Source of the DNA: Zelonia costaricensis
Lineage: Eukaryota; Euglenozoa; Kinetoplastea; Trypanosomatida; Trypanosomatidae
Assembly (NCBI GenBank): GCA_030849075.1
Contig: JASAOO010003044.1
Span: forward strand, 1-18,894
Length of the DNA stretch: 18,894 nt
Direction: 5' to 3'
The notes under the pieces are model-generated. The model ran no database searches and was not told where the DNA came from. It saw only the letters and a program-made list of their open reading frames with translations. Below, in pieces: positions 9,199-18,404 of the stretch (its first letter is position 1; each line of letters starts with the position of its first letter). A program made the position numbers and the translations under genes.

Positions 9199-10836
9199 GC
9201 GTCAGGTTGCAGTGAGAAAGCGGACTGCGGTAGCGCAGCGGCAGACCCAGTTCGACCAAGCTTCAACGCGCAGGGAATATGGAGGCAGTGGGAGAGGAGC
9301 TGGCAACAGCCAGAAGAAAAACAAAACAGAAGCTAGTGAAGAAGAGCCTACGAAACAGAGTGAAGAGAGGAAAAAGGGCAGAGCCCCGTGAAGCGACTAT
9401 GATCAGGTGAGAAAACACAAATGAGCCAACAGCGTGGTTGGGAGAGGCGGGGAGGGACACACAAAAGAGGCACTGTTTCACCCAGCGCCACACCGAGACG
9501 ATGAAGTAAGCAAACCTTGACCGCACCAGGAACGGTCGTGGGCGGGTGCGCTGTTCGTGTGTGAACCCTTCCAAACCCGCAATGCGCTCGCGCGAAGGTA
9601 AGAAGATCACACAACGGTCCCGCAAAGGAAGAAGAAGAAAAAGAGAGAGAGGGCGAGGGAGAACACTTGATCGCCAAAAACCGGAAACTCACAGGTGCAC
9701 AGATAAACGGTCGCTAGAAAGACAGAAAAAACACGCACACCGAGTAAAAACGGGTGGGCACGTCAACACGCAAGCGGCAGGAGCGGGGTCTGTGGTGGGG
9801 ATGGCGGATGGAGGTCAAGAGAGCGCTTGTGCACCGCTACTCGGCCCCCTCCGTGGACAGCGCTGGGGGGCAGGGGAGCTGAGCAAAGAGAGAAAAGGTA
9901 CTAGTGAAGGACGCTTGGAAAAGGATGAGGGAGCGGCCCTCACAGTGGGCAGGGCAAGTAAGTGTGATGTGGTACGTCGTGGCCGAGTTCCTACTGGGGA
10001 CATTCGGTAGTGGAAGCGTGTAGAAATGGAGACGTGTGTAGGCGCGAGCGGGACGTGGGACGACCACGCCACGTTACGTCGATGTGTGGACGTTTCCATT
10101 GCGGAGTGCACCAGAGCACCAAGAAGGTGAAAGGCACCGGGAGGGGAACGGAGTAGTGAAGCGGGGACTTTGTGGTGGCAGAGAGAAACACGGCGTCAAG
10201 AGTGTGACGCTTCTAGCGTGGCGAGACTGCTCATCTTCCCTCCTACTTGACAAGGCGGTCTGCCTGCAGAAGCACCTCTGCACACTTCCGCTGTGGCCTC
10301 TTTCTCACTTGGGGAGATGGTTAGGTTCTTTTTTTTTTCCGTGCGCTCAGCTCAGTCGGAAGGCGGAGGGGAGCGCATCTTGTTATGTATAGCGATGGAG
10401 TCGCCGCGGTGGCTTGGCAAAGAAAAAACAAAAGAGAAACATAAATTGCTCAACACAGGGGAGAAGAAGAGTAGTGAACGGGGGGCGCAGGAAGCCAACC
10501 ACAAAAAGGGGAGCATTCGCGGGAGAAGCAGACCCGCCTGGTGTCACCTGCGCGGCAAGCGGAGGAGGGAGTGGGGGGAGGGGGAAGACTGGGGAAGGAT
10601 GGACGTCGCCTCTAAGAGTGGTCATTCAGAAAACCAGGGCATCACACGGAGCGGGACGATGGGAGGAGAACAGCACCAAAACAAGAAACGGCTAGTTGCC
10701 TGCGCACGCGCGGTTGGGCCGAACGGTGCACATGGAGAGCGAAGGGGCAGTGGGAGAAAAGTCAACACACAGCGTAGAAAAGAAGGGAAGGAGAGACACG
10801 CTTGGATCGCTGACAGGTACCACAGGAAAGCTCCGC

Positions 10837-10859
10837 GCACACACACACGCACACACACC
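10837..10859. repeat. (CA)n microsatellite
   Basis: An interrupted CA dinucleotide tract on plus, GT on the transcript, in the spacer downstream of the 96-aa gene. Confidence 0.85.
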
Positions 10860-11299
10860 TTCAGGGGGTCTGAACGTACACAAGCAGTAACAGGCGCTGG
10901 AACACCAGCTACAGCACTAACAAACAACAACACAGGGTCTTCGCTAAGCGGAAAGAAAAAAACAAAGCAGGGGAGTATGGTAACAGCAAAAAGAGTCGTC
11001 GCGCAGACTTTTTTTTGTTTTTTGTACGCAACCAGCGCGTTTGAAATGGGCAGATTTGCGCGTCGATAGACTAGAACCGAATAGCTTCGACTAGAAAACG
11101 TATAAGACCGAGAGCTCTGTTCAGGAACAGAAAGAAAAAGAAAGCAAAAGCACAAAACGGAGGAGACGACGTAGTAGGGCCAGGCACCTAATGAGCGTGA
11201 AGCGGATCCGTGATCGCCATTTTCGAGGGAGCCGCACATCGAGCGAGCAGGCTAAAAATGGAAAAAAGGGAAGACCACAAAAAAGAACCACCACAACCT

Positions 11300-12190
11300 A
11301 GGATGAGGTAAGACGGGCAGGTCGTTGGTCTCGCCGAGCAGGGTCAGACGAGGGTGGCAGAGAGCACCTTCCAATGCGGCGAAACGGCATGGGCCAGGAC
11401 TGGTTCACGACGCACGACTCACTGCGCCAGAGCAGCCTCACTTAGACGTCCTCGTCGGACCCGCTGTACTGGATGCGCTCTCCAAGAGGTCTCGGCTTCG
11501 GTGCGTCTCTGGTGTGTTGCACTGGCGATGAGACACTCTCCCGATGAGCCGTGGAGCTTCCAGCTCACATTCGCGCTGCCCCGCTGCGGGTGTTCCTGAC
11601 GTAGAAAGGAGAACGCGAGAGGACAACCGTCTGAGCGAGGTGGGCAAGTGTCCATGGGGGCCGCGCCAAGCAGATCGGCGGAGGATTGGAATGTCAACCA
11701 AGTCCGCAAGCTGCTGTTAACTAGTCTCATGCAAGCGGCGCTTAGATGTGCGGGGTAACAAACAGTACGGCCGTCACAGTAAACCTTTGCGACGCAACTC
11801 GGTGCCCTCAATCTGGCACGTGTGTAGCACGAGGAATCCGGTAGCCGGCAGCGGATGCCCATCAGCTGCGAAGGTCTGAGAACCACCGGGCCACCAGAGA
11901 GGTGGACTTCTGAGAGTGGCGAATGTGCGGCGGTCGCGTCTAAACAGTCCACCACGGTGCACATCTGAGAGTTTCCACACAGATCATCCAGCTGGTGCCG
12001 CACAGCCTGCGAGAGTGCTCCGCGTCCGCAGTGATGCGCCTTCAAGTGTCGGACCGGCTTTTTTGTTGTTACAAGGGGGGCGGGGGTGTACGGAGAAGGC
12101 GGTTGATACCTGTGATGAAGTTGCGAGAGTCAAGTTTGTCACAGCAGCTTTGTTTTGGAGCAAAGGGGTGCTAGAACAAAAAAAAGAAGG
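11300..12190. mobile_element. Possible degenerate retroposon (SIDER-like) or gene remnant
   Basis: This stretch of about 0.8-0.9 kb lacks the purine/pyrimidine skew of the surrounding spacer and has balanced, complex sequence. It ends on plus with an A-rich stretch (ACAAAAAAAAGAAGG near 12176-12190). On the minus strand a frame is open over 11419-12045, but it starts at TTG and its first ATG is at codon 28. It shows no recognisable domain and has no acceptor directly upstream. Leishmania 3' UTRs often carry short degenerate ingi/L1Tc-related retroposons (SIDERs), typically about 0.55 kb. I could not confirm a hallmark sequence, and the size is on the long side. The alternative is a decayed gene. 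Confidence 0.3.
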
Positions 12191-12424
12191 GGGTCGGAGG
12201 TTCGCCTTCACAGACACCAAACACAACGCGTCGGACCACAAGGAATAGGGAGAGAGAAAGACAACAACAACGGTGTCAACATCCACAACGGCAGCGTTTA
12301 AGCCCCGGAACAGGCTGGGCCATCCCCTTGATGCAAGCGGCAACTTCCTTGTGTCAGTTTCATCCTCACATGCAGTGCGGCACGGACGGGAAAACAACAA
12401 AAAATAAGCGAGCCAGCGCATCCG

Positions 12425-12715
12425 TTAGAAGGAAGGCGGCAGCGCACGGCGACGAAACTGGTACCGCAGATTGGGGTCGCCATACGGATCGTGCGGCGGC
12501 GGAATGCGAAAGTTCTCACGGCGGCGAAGGGGTAGCGGTGCGCTCTCGTATTGGTCAGGCTCTTCAGGGCGTGGGCACATCGCCAGGTACGGGCCCTCGT
12601 TGTTCATGACGCAGTAGACGCCGCGCTCGATCGCGATCGACGTCGGTGTGTCTTCGATGAGCCTTTTCGCTCGCGTGGGCGTGCGCCGGTGCGCAGCTGA
12701 GCCTCCCGCGCCCAT
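12425..12715 (-). CDS. Small 96-aa hypothetical protein with N-myristoylation motif (MGAGGSA)
   Basis: The start is the ATG at 12715-12713, and the stop is TAA at 12427-12425. The frame is open 23 codons further upstream without an ATG. The N-terminus MGAGGSA fits the N-myristoyltransferase consensus (Gly2, small residues, Ser6), followed by basic residues (RRTPTRAKR, 10-18) that could help membrane binding. Unlike the two large neighbours it is not low-complexity. The core (20-50) contains IAIERGVYCVMNNEGPYLAM, and the C-terminal part is rich in Pro, Arg and Tyr (FRIPPPHDPYGDPNLRYQFRRR, 69-90). Two Cys (35, 47) are not spaced like a metal site, and there is no transmembrane segment. It sits alone between spacers of about 4 kb. 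I do not recognise the family. The coherent sequence and start context argue that it is a real gene. Confidence 0.75.
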   Translation of the reverse strand: MGAGGSAAHRRTPTRAKRLIEDTPTSIAIERGVYCVMNNEGPYLAMCPRPEEPDQYESAPLPLRRRENFRIPPPHDPYGDPNLRYQFRRRALPPSF

Positions 12716-12760
12716 TTGGCCCGCAGGGTAAAGGGAAAAGCGTCTGTGACAGCGGAGGAT

Positions 12761-12762
12761 CT
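12761..12762 (-). promoter_or_regulatory. Candidate spliced-leader acceptor for the 96-aa gene
   Basis: On minus, AG at 12762-12761 follows CCCCCCTGCCTTCATC and would give a 45-nt 5' UTR with no ATG. A second AG at 12744-12743 is an alternative. Upstream pyrimidine is moderate (about 12780-12763). The short leader supports a real, translated gene but is only a pattern match. Confidence 0.45.
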
Positions 12763-12872
12763 GATGAAGGCAGGGGGGACGCACCGTTACACAAACCGGG
12801 CAGCTCCAGCAGCGCGCCTTTTAAAAGTGGTGGAGACAGGCGGTGCTGAAGTGGGCAGGTGTCACCACTGCA

Positions 12873-12887
12873 GTGCTCTGAGAGCAC
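12873..12887. other. Perfect hairpin followed by T run on plus
   Basis: GTGCTC (12873-12878), a TGA loop and GAGCAC (12882-12887) form a 6-bp perfect stem, followed on plus by CTTTTTCG. It resembles a bacterial terminator in shape, but this is a eukaryotic polycistronic context and the transcript runs the other way. It may simply fold in the pre-mRNA upstream of the 96-aa gene. Confidence 0.5.
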
Positions 12888-13049
12888 CTTTTTCGAGTGT
12901 GGAAGCGGAGAGAGGCGAGGCGGAAGTGCGGCGTCGGTTAAGGATTTGTCAGTGTCAAACGCAGCTGTGGAGTGATGGCGTGGGAGAGTGTGTGATGTTG
13001 CAAAGGTGAGCGGAGCACGGAGGGCAAGACAGGAGACAGTAGACAGAGG

Positions 13050-13325
13050 AGACGTCCACAGTCAATTGCACGTTTATTGTGCTTATGCAGCCTCCCCGTC
13101 CGACGCTTCACTTCGACTGCTGAAGGACGATTTTTCGCCTAGACGAGTGACTATCGCGCGCTTGACACAGGCTGTTCGGCTCGTGGCTCAATCTTCTCGC
13201 CGCGGCTTTAGTCAGGAGTGCCTTCGACTCCGTTTTCCGCACAAACGAGTGCAACGTCGCACACGACGCATCGTCCACTACATTGATATCAGCGATGAAT
13301 TGTTGATTTACACCAGAGTCTGAGT
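13050..13325. other. Compositionally distinct island, function unknown
   Basis: About 275 bp with balanced strands interrupt the purine-rich plus strand, bounded by an A-rich stretch (GAGAAAAAACAGCAAAAG) at about 13329. Frames are open on both strands through it (plus 12988-13323, minus 13108-13434), but both would begin at non-ATG codons and neither shows a domain. It could be a conserved UTR element, a fragment of a degenerate retroposon or a gene relic. Confidence 0.35.
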
Positions 13326-14689
13326 GATGGAGAAAAAACAGCAAAAGAATGAAAGCACAACAGAGCGTAGCACCTGAGTTTGACCTTTCGGGAACCGTGA
13401 ACAACACAGCAAACAAAGTGGGAAAGTCAACCAAGAGAAGAAAACAGGAGGGCAGAGCGTCGCACGTGCCGGGGGGGGGGGGAGGAAAGAGTCAAGGGAC
13501 ACGGAGAGAAGAAGGGCACACAGTGAGGTGGGGGAAGACTGTCAGAGCAGGAGCACAGGGGAAGAGGGCAAGGACGCCGGGTAAGAGGCAGAGGCTAGCC
13601 AACGACGCAAAACGAATCCAACTCGACAATCACAACAGCCGACACGGATCTGAGTAAGCAAAGGGGAGTCTCACACACACAAAAAAGGAGAGTTGCGATG
13701 ACCGACTGGGACACTGCCACGATTCACTCTTGAGCGGCGATGACAACGACTGGTCACGCGCAAGAAGTGTCCGATGCACACACAAACGCAGCCTGTGGTA
13801 GGGCGAGAGGAGGGGGGAGAAGGAAGAAAAAAGTATAGAGGCTACAAAACAGAAGGGAAGACAAGAGAGCGCGCTGCAGCAACGCGGCGAGAACAGGGCA
13901 ACCACAGCAGCGCAGGCGGACATGGGGGGAAAGGACGGTACAAGAAGAAAAGGGCACGTGGAGTGTTGGGGGAGGGGTGAAGCAGCCGCACGACGGAGAG
14001 CGGGTGATGGACTGGGCAATGCCGACAAGAGGAGGTGGGTGCAGAAGCCAGTACACAGAGCACGTAAAGGCAAGGGCAACTCAGCGCCACAGCCAAAACA
14101 CGTGCAGCAGTCACGCAAGCGCGGTGAGCGCCGAGCAGAGAGCACTCGCGAGTTCCGTGTTGTCGATGCCCCTGAAGAGGTGGAGAGCAATGCAGTCGAG
14201 TGCGGAGGGTCCGACCAGGGGTCTCTCGAACGCAGACACACCCACACACACGCGTTACTTCTCCTCTGTGTGTCTCGCGCACCCTCCAGAAAAGGCGTGG
14301 CGGTGGAGGGGACGAGGAGAGGCAAAGGTCGGCGCAGATCGTGTTGATCCGGCCGGCACCAGCGTGAGGGGAGGGGGCACGACAAACACACGAAGCCTGA
14401 AGCGCAGAAGCGAAGGGTGGAAAATGTGCAGCGAGCAGCAGCACGGCAAAGGGGAGAGGGAAGGGGAGAAGAAAGCAGAGGGAGCAGGAGAGCAAGCCAG
14501 GCTACGTTCCCGGTGTGTTCTTGTGTGCGCTACGTATGTGAAGCACAACGGGCACAGGACCAAGAAGAGAGAACGCACAGGTGAGCCCCGCATTGCCAGG
14601 CGTATTGTACTTGAGTGGAGGCCAGGCACTGACGGCGACACGCGCAGAAAAGCGATGACATGTCAAACTGCGGTGGAATGCGTACAAAG

Positions 14690-14728
14690 ACACACACACA
14701 CACGCACATACACACATGTATATACATA
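14690..14728. repeat. (CA)n/(TA)n microsatellite
   Basis: A CA tract merging into ATGTATATACATA on plus. It lies in the spacer and is probably length-polymorphic. Confidence 0.85.
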
Positions 14729-15480
14729 CGAGGGGGGAACACGTCACCGCAGAAGAAGCGATAAGCAAGAAACAGCCGAGAAAAGAAGAAGTCTTTGAAG
14801 AGCGTATGAGTGCGCCACGGCAAGGTGGGGCTTTTCTTAACTCCTCGCCGAGAGGGAGGCCCCTTCGCGGATGGAGGAGGCGCGGAAGAGGAAGCCCAGC
14901 GGACTTATGCTCGTCAGCGGCTGCGGCTGTCGCCTCGGGAACGCTGAAGGGGAGGGGGAGGCCGGTCGAGGTCCCGTTCGAAGTTCAAAGACATTTGAAA
15001 ACCGAGGCGAGCGCCCTGGTCCAATCGACGTCGTACCCGAACGACAGAAAAGATAGAGAGAAGGCTAGTTTGTGCACAAGGCAGACGGAGCCCTATCTGG
15101 AAACATAGACGATGTACTGGTCGGTAAGACCATGAGGCTCCGTGACTAAGTGTCCCACCAGCTACAGCAGCAGTAAGGAAAACGTTGACCAGATCACCGA
15201 GGCTGACCGGTACAGAAAGCGAAGAGAAGTACCACGGATATTGACGATGCAAGACACGCTCCCTTTCTCTCCCTGTAAACCCAGTGAGAGAGAGGGGGAG
15301 AGAGGAAACTCAGACGGCATTTGGCGGCCTCCGTGCACTCCTCGCGACCGGCCCGATGAAGTCGTTCTGTGCGCCCCGACAAGTACCAGCTAACGCGCAC
15401 AGTAACCACGCAGCAGGGAACACCAGAACGTGAAGGAGGATGTGGAAACCAGATAGTGGCTCGAAACCGCTCGCACGGAG

Positions 15481-15505
15481 ACACAGACACACACACACAC
15501 ACGCA

Positions 15506-15537
<32 letters not shown>
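15481..15537. repeat. (CA)n microsatellite, about 57 bp
   Basis: The longest dinucleotide tract of the window: two CA blocks separated by CGCACAAAC. On the transcript it is a GT repeat in the presumed 3' UTR of the 644-aa gene. Such tracts are useful strain-typing markers in Leishmania. Confidence 0.95.
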
Positions 15538-15539
<2 letters not shown>

Positions 15540-16403
15540 CGAAAAGGCACCTATTCACACGACGTGAAGAAAGGAGTTACACGCGTAGTAAGCGAAACTA
15601 TGAGTGCAACTACGTTCGAGCTTGTGGCACAGAATAAGTGTTGAGCTGAGCTGAGAGGCGCAAGGCCGTATTTTCTGTCTCTGAACACCCGTTGCTGATT
15701 CGGGGCAGGAGAGAAGAGTGGAGGGGGGAGGGAGAGTCGGCACGCACACAGCCGTGCCAAACGATGCGCTAACGAGAGCGAAAACGAGTGAAGGCACACA
15801 ACGCGATGCAACAACCAAAAGTGTGTGGGCCCTTCTTTAGTGTGAGAGCAAGGAAACCCTTCGGACGCGCACGACGTAACACACGCAGAAACCACCTTGG
15901 GCTGGGAAGACAAAAATGGAGCGCTGCTCACGACGGGTAACAGATCAACACGCTCAGTCCAATATACCAGTTGGCTTAAAACGTGCCGCCAAGGCGGAGA
16001 AGCAGAAACCAACGTCGCATCAGGTGAACGCGCCGATGGAGTGCTCTGCGATGGTTCATATGGACTGAAAGAAGGTGAATGCTAGGACTGAGAGGAAGGA
16101 GGAGAGGTAGCACGAGACGGGAGGTGCAGGCAAGGTGGCAAATCTCAGTTGTGTGGTGGAGTTCAACGCGGGGAAAAGACGTGATCGAAAAGAAAAAGGA
16201 ATAAAAGTCGGCGTCGCAGCACGCAGCATATGGGGAGGGCAACAAGGCAAAAAACGAATGCGAGTCGTCTCACTGTGCGAAGATCGCAAAAGGGGACAAC
16301 ACACAAGTCAAACAGAAAAAAAAAAGAGAGACGCCGCTAGAGCGGTGCCCTCGCAGCCGCAGCTGCCATGCAGTTCGCCTGTTTTTGCTGAAGCGTACTG
16401 TCC

Positions 16404-18338
16404 TCAGAAGTTGTGGCTCCGTGCGTGCGCAGCCACCGGACGCGGCCGACTTACAACCTGGCGACGCCCAGGCGCTGGGAAGGTGCAGTCTGGCGAGAGG
16501 CCCGCCTCCACGAGAGAGGTGCCGTGACTCACTGGTGTGGTAAGCTTGCGCTGGGCGGGACGCGGAGTCGAAGGGCCGGCGCGTGGCAACTGCGGGCGCT
16601 GTGCTAGGTGGGGAGGCGGGTGGTGTGCGTAGGACATCGGCTGCGTGCCGCGAACCAGGAGAAGGTTGACGGACATGCGGGTTGCTGGCTCAGGACGCGC
16701 CTCGGGCTCCACGATGGTGACCAGTCGCCTGCGCTTCTGGCGAGTCGTGGCGGCGGCCTCCAGGAGGGACATCTGGCTCCCGACAAGCACGTCGGAGTCA
16801 CTGCTCGACCTGCGCATCAGCCCCGGCCCGTCGCTGTCGCTGTCGCTGTCCCCGGCACCTGCGGCGCGGCTGGCGCCACTCGTCAACTTGTCACGGGTGA
16901 TCCTGCGCTTCGCTGGTACCACCACGTTGTTGGCGAGGGAGTTGTTGACGTGTGGCTGTGTTGCGGTTTCGTTGTCTGAGCGCGTCGAGTGCCCCTCTGT
17001 GCTCACCTTCATGGAGTGCATGTCCTCGGTGCTGTCCGCGTAGAAGCTGTAGCGCGGCTGGCCGTTGGAGTCGCACACGGGCCCGAGGCTGGCAGGGCTG
17101 ACGGTCCCTGGCAGCGGGGGCGTAAAGCGGCCGAGGATGCTGTTCTGCGAGACCTCACTGCCGCGGCGGCCAAAGGAGGCGGCACCGACGCTATTCGACG
17201 CCACCATCGTGGAGCTCAGGCTGAGCATCGGCCCATACGGTGCACGAGTTGTCGAGGAGACAGTGAGAGGCGAGTCGGGGCCATTCCAGGTGACGCTTGC
17301 GTTGTCGGAGGTGGCGGAGACGTGTCCCACAGAGGTGCGCCGCTGCGCGGCGGCAGACCGCAGGATGTGACCCTCGTCACTCGTCAGAATGCCGCGCATG
17401 TCGTACTCCATGCCGAACGTTGGTGCCATCCGAGGCGCATTCCCGGACGCTGGGGGTGGCGCGCTTGTCGGCTTTGGTGTTGCGCCGACGCTGCCGTCGA
17501 GATGCTGTGGGGCGCGTCGTGCTGGGAGTGGAGAGAGCCGCCCACCGGCGGGCACTGTTGGGGGTGGAGTGGGGGAGCGGTGCGGGACCGCGGCGCGCAT
17601 TGCCACGCCCGACTTGACCGTCGCGTCGCTTGAGATTCGACGCGGCGTCTCGCTTGTCGCGCCCGCTGAGTTGGGTGCCTTCCTTTCTCGACTCGTCGCG
17701 GCGGACTTGACGGTCGGCTGCGCAGGGGTGCTGATGCCGACGATAGCGTCTGCGCGGGCCACGGGACTCTGCGGCCGCAGGTCCACGCGTTGGGCAGCGT
17801 GGATCAGCTCGCGGGTGGCTTGCGGCGAGGGCGGCATTGCGGCGCCTGCGACGTCCGCCGGCGTCGTCTTTTTCGTCGCACCTCTGGTGAACGACAGCCG
17901 CGTAGCCGACTGGATGGCCCCCTTCGCGTTTTTCTTCGAGTCGGCGTTGGACGACTGTGAGGCTGCCGGCTGCAGGTCCACAAAGGCGTTCGAGTACGCA
18001 AATGAGCCAAACCCGTTGCTGGGCACACTGTACAACTGCGCGATGCTCCCACCGTCGGATGACGCGACGCTCCGCAGGGAGCCCAGCGATGCGTCATTGC
18101 CGAAGACGGAAGGGGGCTTGGACTCGTCTTCCGAGGTGGAGGGTGGGCTCGCCACCGTGCGCGCAAAGACCTTCCGGCGAGCGGACGTCTTGTGCGCTTG
18201 TGTCGCCACTGGCGTCGCAGCCGCATCTGTCGGCTGCGGGGCCGGTGTGCCTGGCGAGGTGGGCACGGGGTGCTGCCGCCTGTGCTTGCCGCTCACGGCA
18301 GCAGCACCGGGGCCACCACGTGACAGGCCGCAGCCCAT
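16404..18338 (-). CDS. Hypothetical 644-aa low-complexity protein with dual-acylation motif (MGCGLSR)
   Basis: The start is the ATG at 18338-18336, and the stop is TGA at 16406-16404. An in-frame extension to 18563 reads through pyrimidine-rich leader and splice-acceptor sequence, so it is rejected. MGCGLS fits N-myristoylation at Gly2 with palmitoylation at Cys3, the arrangement known for several trypanosomatid flagellar and pellicular membrane proteins. The body is Ser/Ala/Pro/Thr-rich and probably disordered. Four R-R-x-S sites occur (Ser236, Ser336, Ser394, Ser512). An acidic SDSDSDSD-like tract (498-504) precedes RRSSSDSD. A better-structured patch covers 306-330 (PTFGMEYDMRGILTSDEGHI) and 428-439 (PRYSFYADSTED). 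Basic KRRR lies at 535-538. No catalytic domain, signal peptide or membrane span is seen. Function unknown; a phospho-regulated membrane-attached adaptor is conjecture. Confidence 0.9.
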   Translation of the reverse strand: MGCGLSRGGPGAAAVSGKHRRQHPVPTSPGTPAPQPTDAAATPVATQAHKTSARRKVFARTVASPPSTSEDESKPPSVFGNDASLGSLRSVASSDGGSIAQLYSVPSNGFGSFAYSNAFVDLQPAASQSSNADSKKNAKGAIQSATRLSFTRGATKKTTPADVAGAAMPPSPQATRELIHAAQRVDLRPQSPVARADAIVGISTPAQPTVKSAATSRERKAPNSAGATSETPRRISSDATVKSGVAMRAAVPHRSPTPPPTVPAGGRLSPLPARRAPQHLDGSVGATPKPTSAPPPASGNAPRMAPTFGMEYDMRGILTSDEGHILRSAAAQRRTSVGHVSATSDNASVTWNGPDSPLTVSSTTRAPYGPMLSLSSTMVASNSVGAASFGRRGSEVSQNSILGRFTPPLPGTVSPASLGPVCDSNGQPRYSFYADSTEDMHSMKVSTEGHSTRSDNETATQPHVNNSLANNVVVPAKRRITRDKLTSGASRAAGAGDSDSDSDGPGLMRRSSSDSDVLVGSQMSLLEAAATTRQKRRRLVTIVEPEARPEPATRMSVNLLLVRGTQPMSYAHHPPPHLAQRPQLPRAGPSTPRPAQRKLTTPVSHGTSLVEAGLSPDCTFPAPGRRQVVSRPRPVAAHARSHNF

Positions 18339-18340
18339 GT

Positions 18341-18342
18341 CT
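18341..18342 (-). promoter_or_regulatory. Candidate proximal spliced-leader acceptor, two bases before the ATG
   Basis: On minus, a T9 run, more T-rich sequence and TTTCCCCTCTCACAG lead directly to an AG two bases before the ATG. It is an excellent tract-plus-AG by pattern. Use would leave only AC between the spliced leader and the start codon. Confidence 0.4.
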
Positions 18343-18402
18343 GTGAGAGGGGAAACAAAACAAAAAAAAAGAGATGAGCAGAGACGAGGCGCAAAAGACG
18401 GA

Positions 18403-18404
18403 CT
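18403..18404 (-). promoter_or_regulatory. Candidate distal spliced-leader acceptor for the 644-aa gene
   Basis: AG at 18404-18403 follows CTGTCTCACTCTGTGCTCTTC and would give a 64-nt 5' UTR with no ATG. It is the next AG upstream of the proximal one. Which of the two is used cannot be decided from sequence alone. Confidence 0.45.

Larger units (their letters stand above)
8267..12424. other. Long intergenic/UTR spacer between the 96-aa and 795-aa genes
   Basis: About 4.2 kb without a convincing gene. The transcribed strand is mainly pyrimidine-rich. The stretch contains the 113-bp tandem duplication (8662-8887), a G10 run (8459-8468), a (CA)n tract (10837-10859), T runs near 10329 and 11010 that oppose the general skew, and an unskewed island at about 11300-12190. 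It should hold the 3' UTR of the 96-aa gene, its polyadenylation site and the 5' UTR of the 795-aa gene. Confidence 0.7.
12716..16403. other. Long intergenic/UTR spacer between the 644-aa and 96-aa genes
   Basis: About 3.7 kb without a convincing gene. It contains the hairpin at 12873-12887, an unskewed island at 13050-13325, a G12 run on plus (13471-13482), and (CA)n tracts at 14690-14728 and 15481-15537. Minus-strand frames within 13.6-14.5 kb and at 14914-15252 are Cys/Ser/Leu/Pro-rich readings of pyrimidine DNA or begin at non-ATG codons. The region should carry the 3' UTR of the 644-aa gene. Confidence 0.7.

Noticed and set aside
9225..9300. Possible tRNA-like segment (CAGTTCGACC)
   Set aside because: No flanking acceptor stem or anticodon arm could be folded; no tRNA or other RNA gene found in the window.
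10293..11069. Plus-strand frame of 258 codons, Lys/Arg/Gly-rich
   Set aside because: Reading of purine-rich spacer (AAG, GGA, AGA codons), against the transcription direction.
11419..12045. Minus-strand frame of 208 codons as a gene
   Set aside because: It opens at TTG, the first ATG is at codon 28, and no pyrimidine tract plus AG sits close upstream. No domain is visible. Treated as part of a possible relic or retroposon.
12873..12895. Bacterial-type terminator (hairpin plus T run)
   Set aside because: The context is eukaryotic and transcription runs on the other strand; the stem is only 6 bp.
13108..13434. Minus-strand frame with a hydrophobic, signal-peptide-like start
   Set aside because: It begins at TTG and contains no internal ATG. 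The hydrophobic stretch is a reading of a T/C-rich tract.
13977..14798. Plus-strand frame of 273 codons
   Set aside because: Low-complexity reading of purine-rich and CA-rich spacer, including a microsatellite; no domain.
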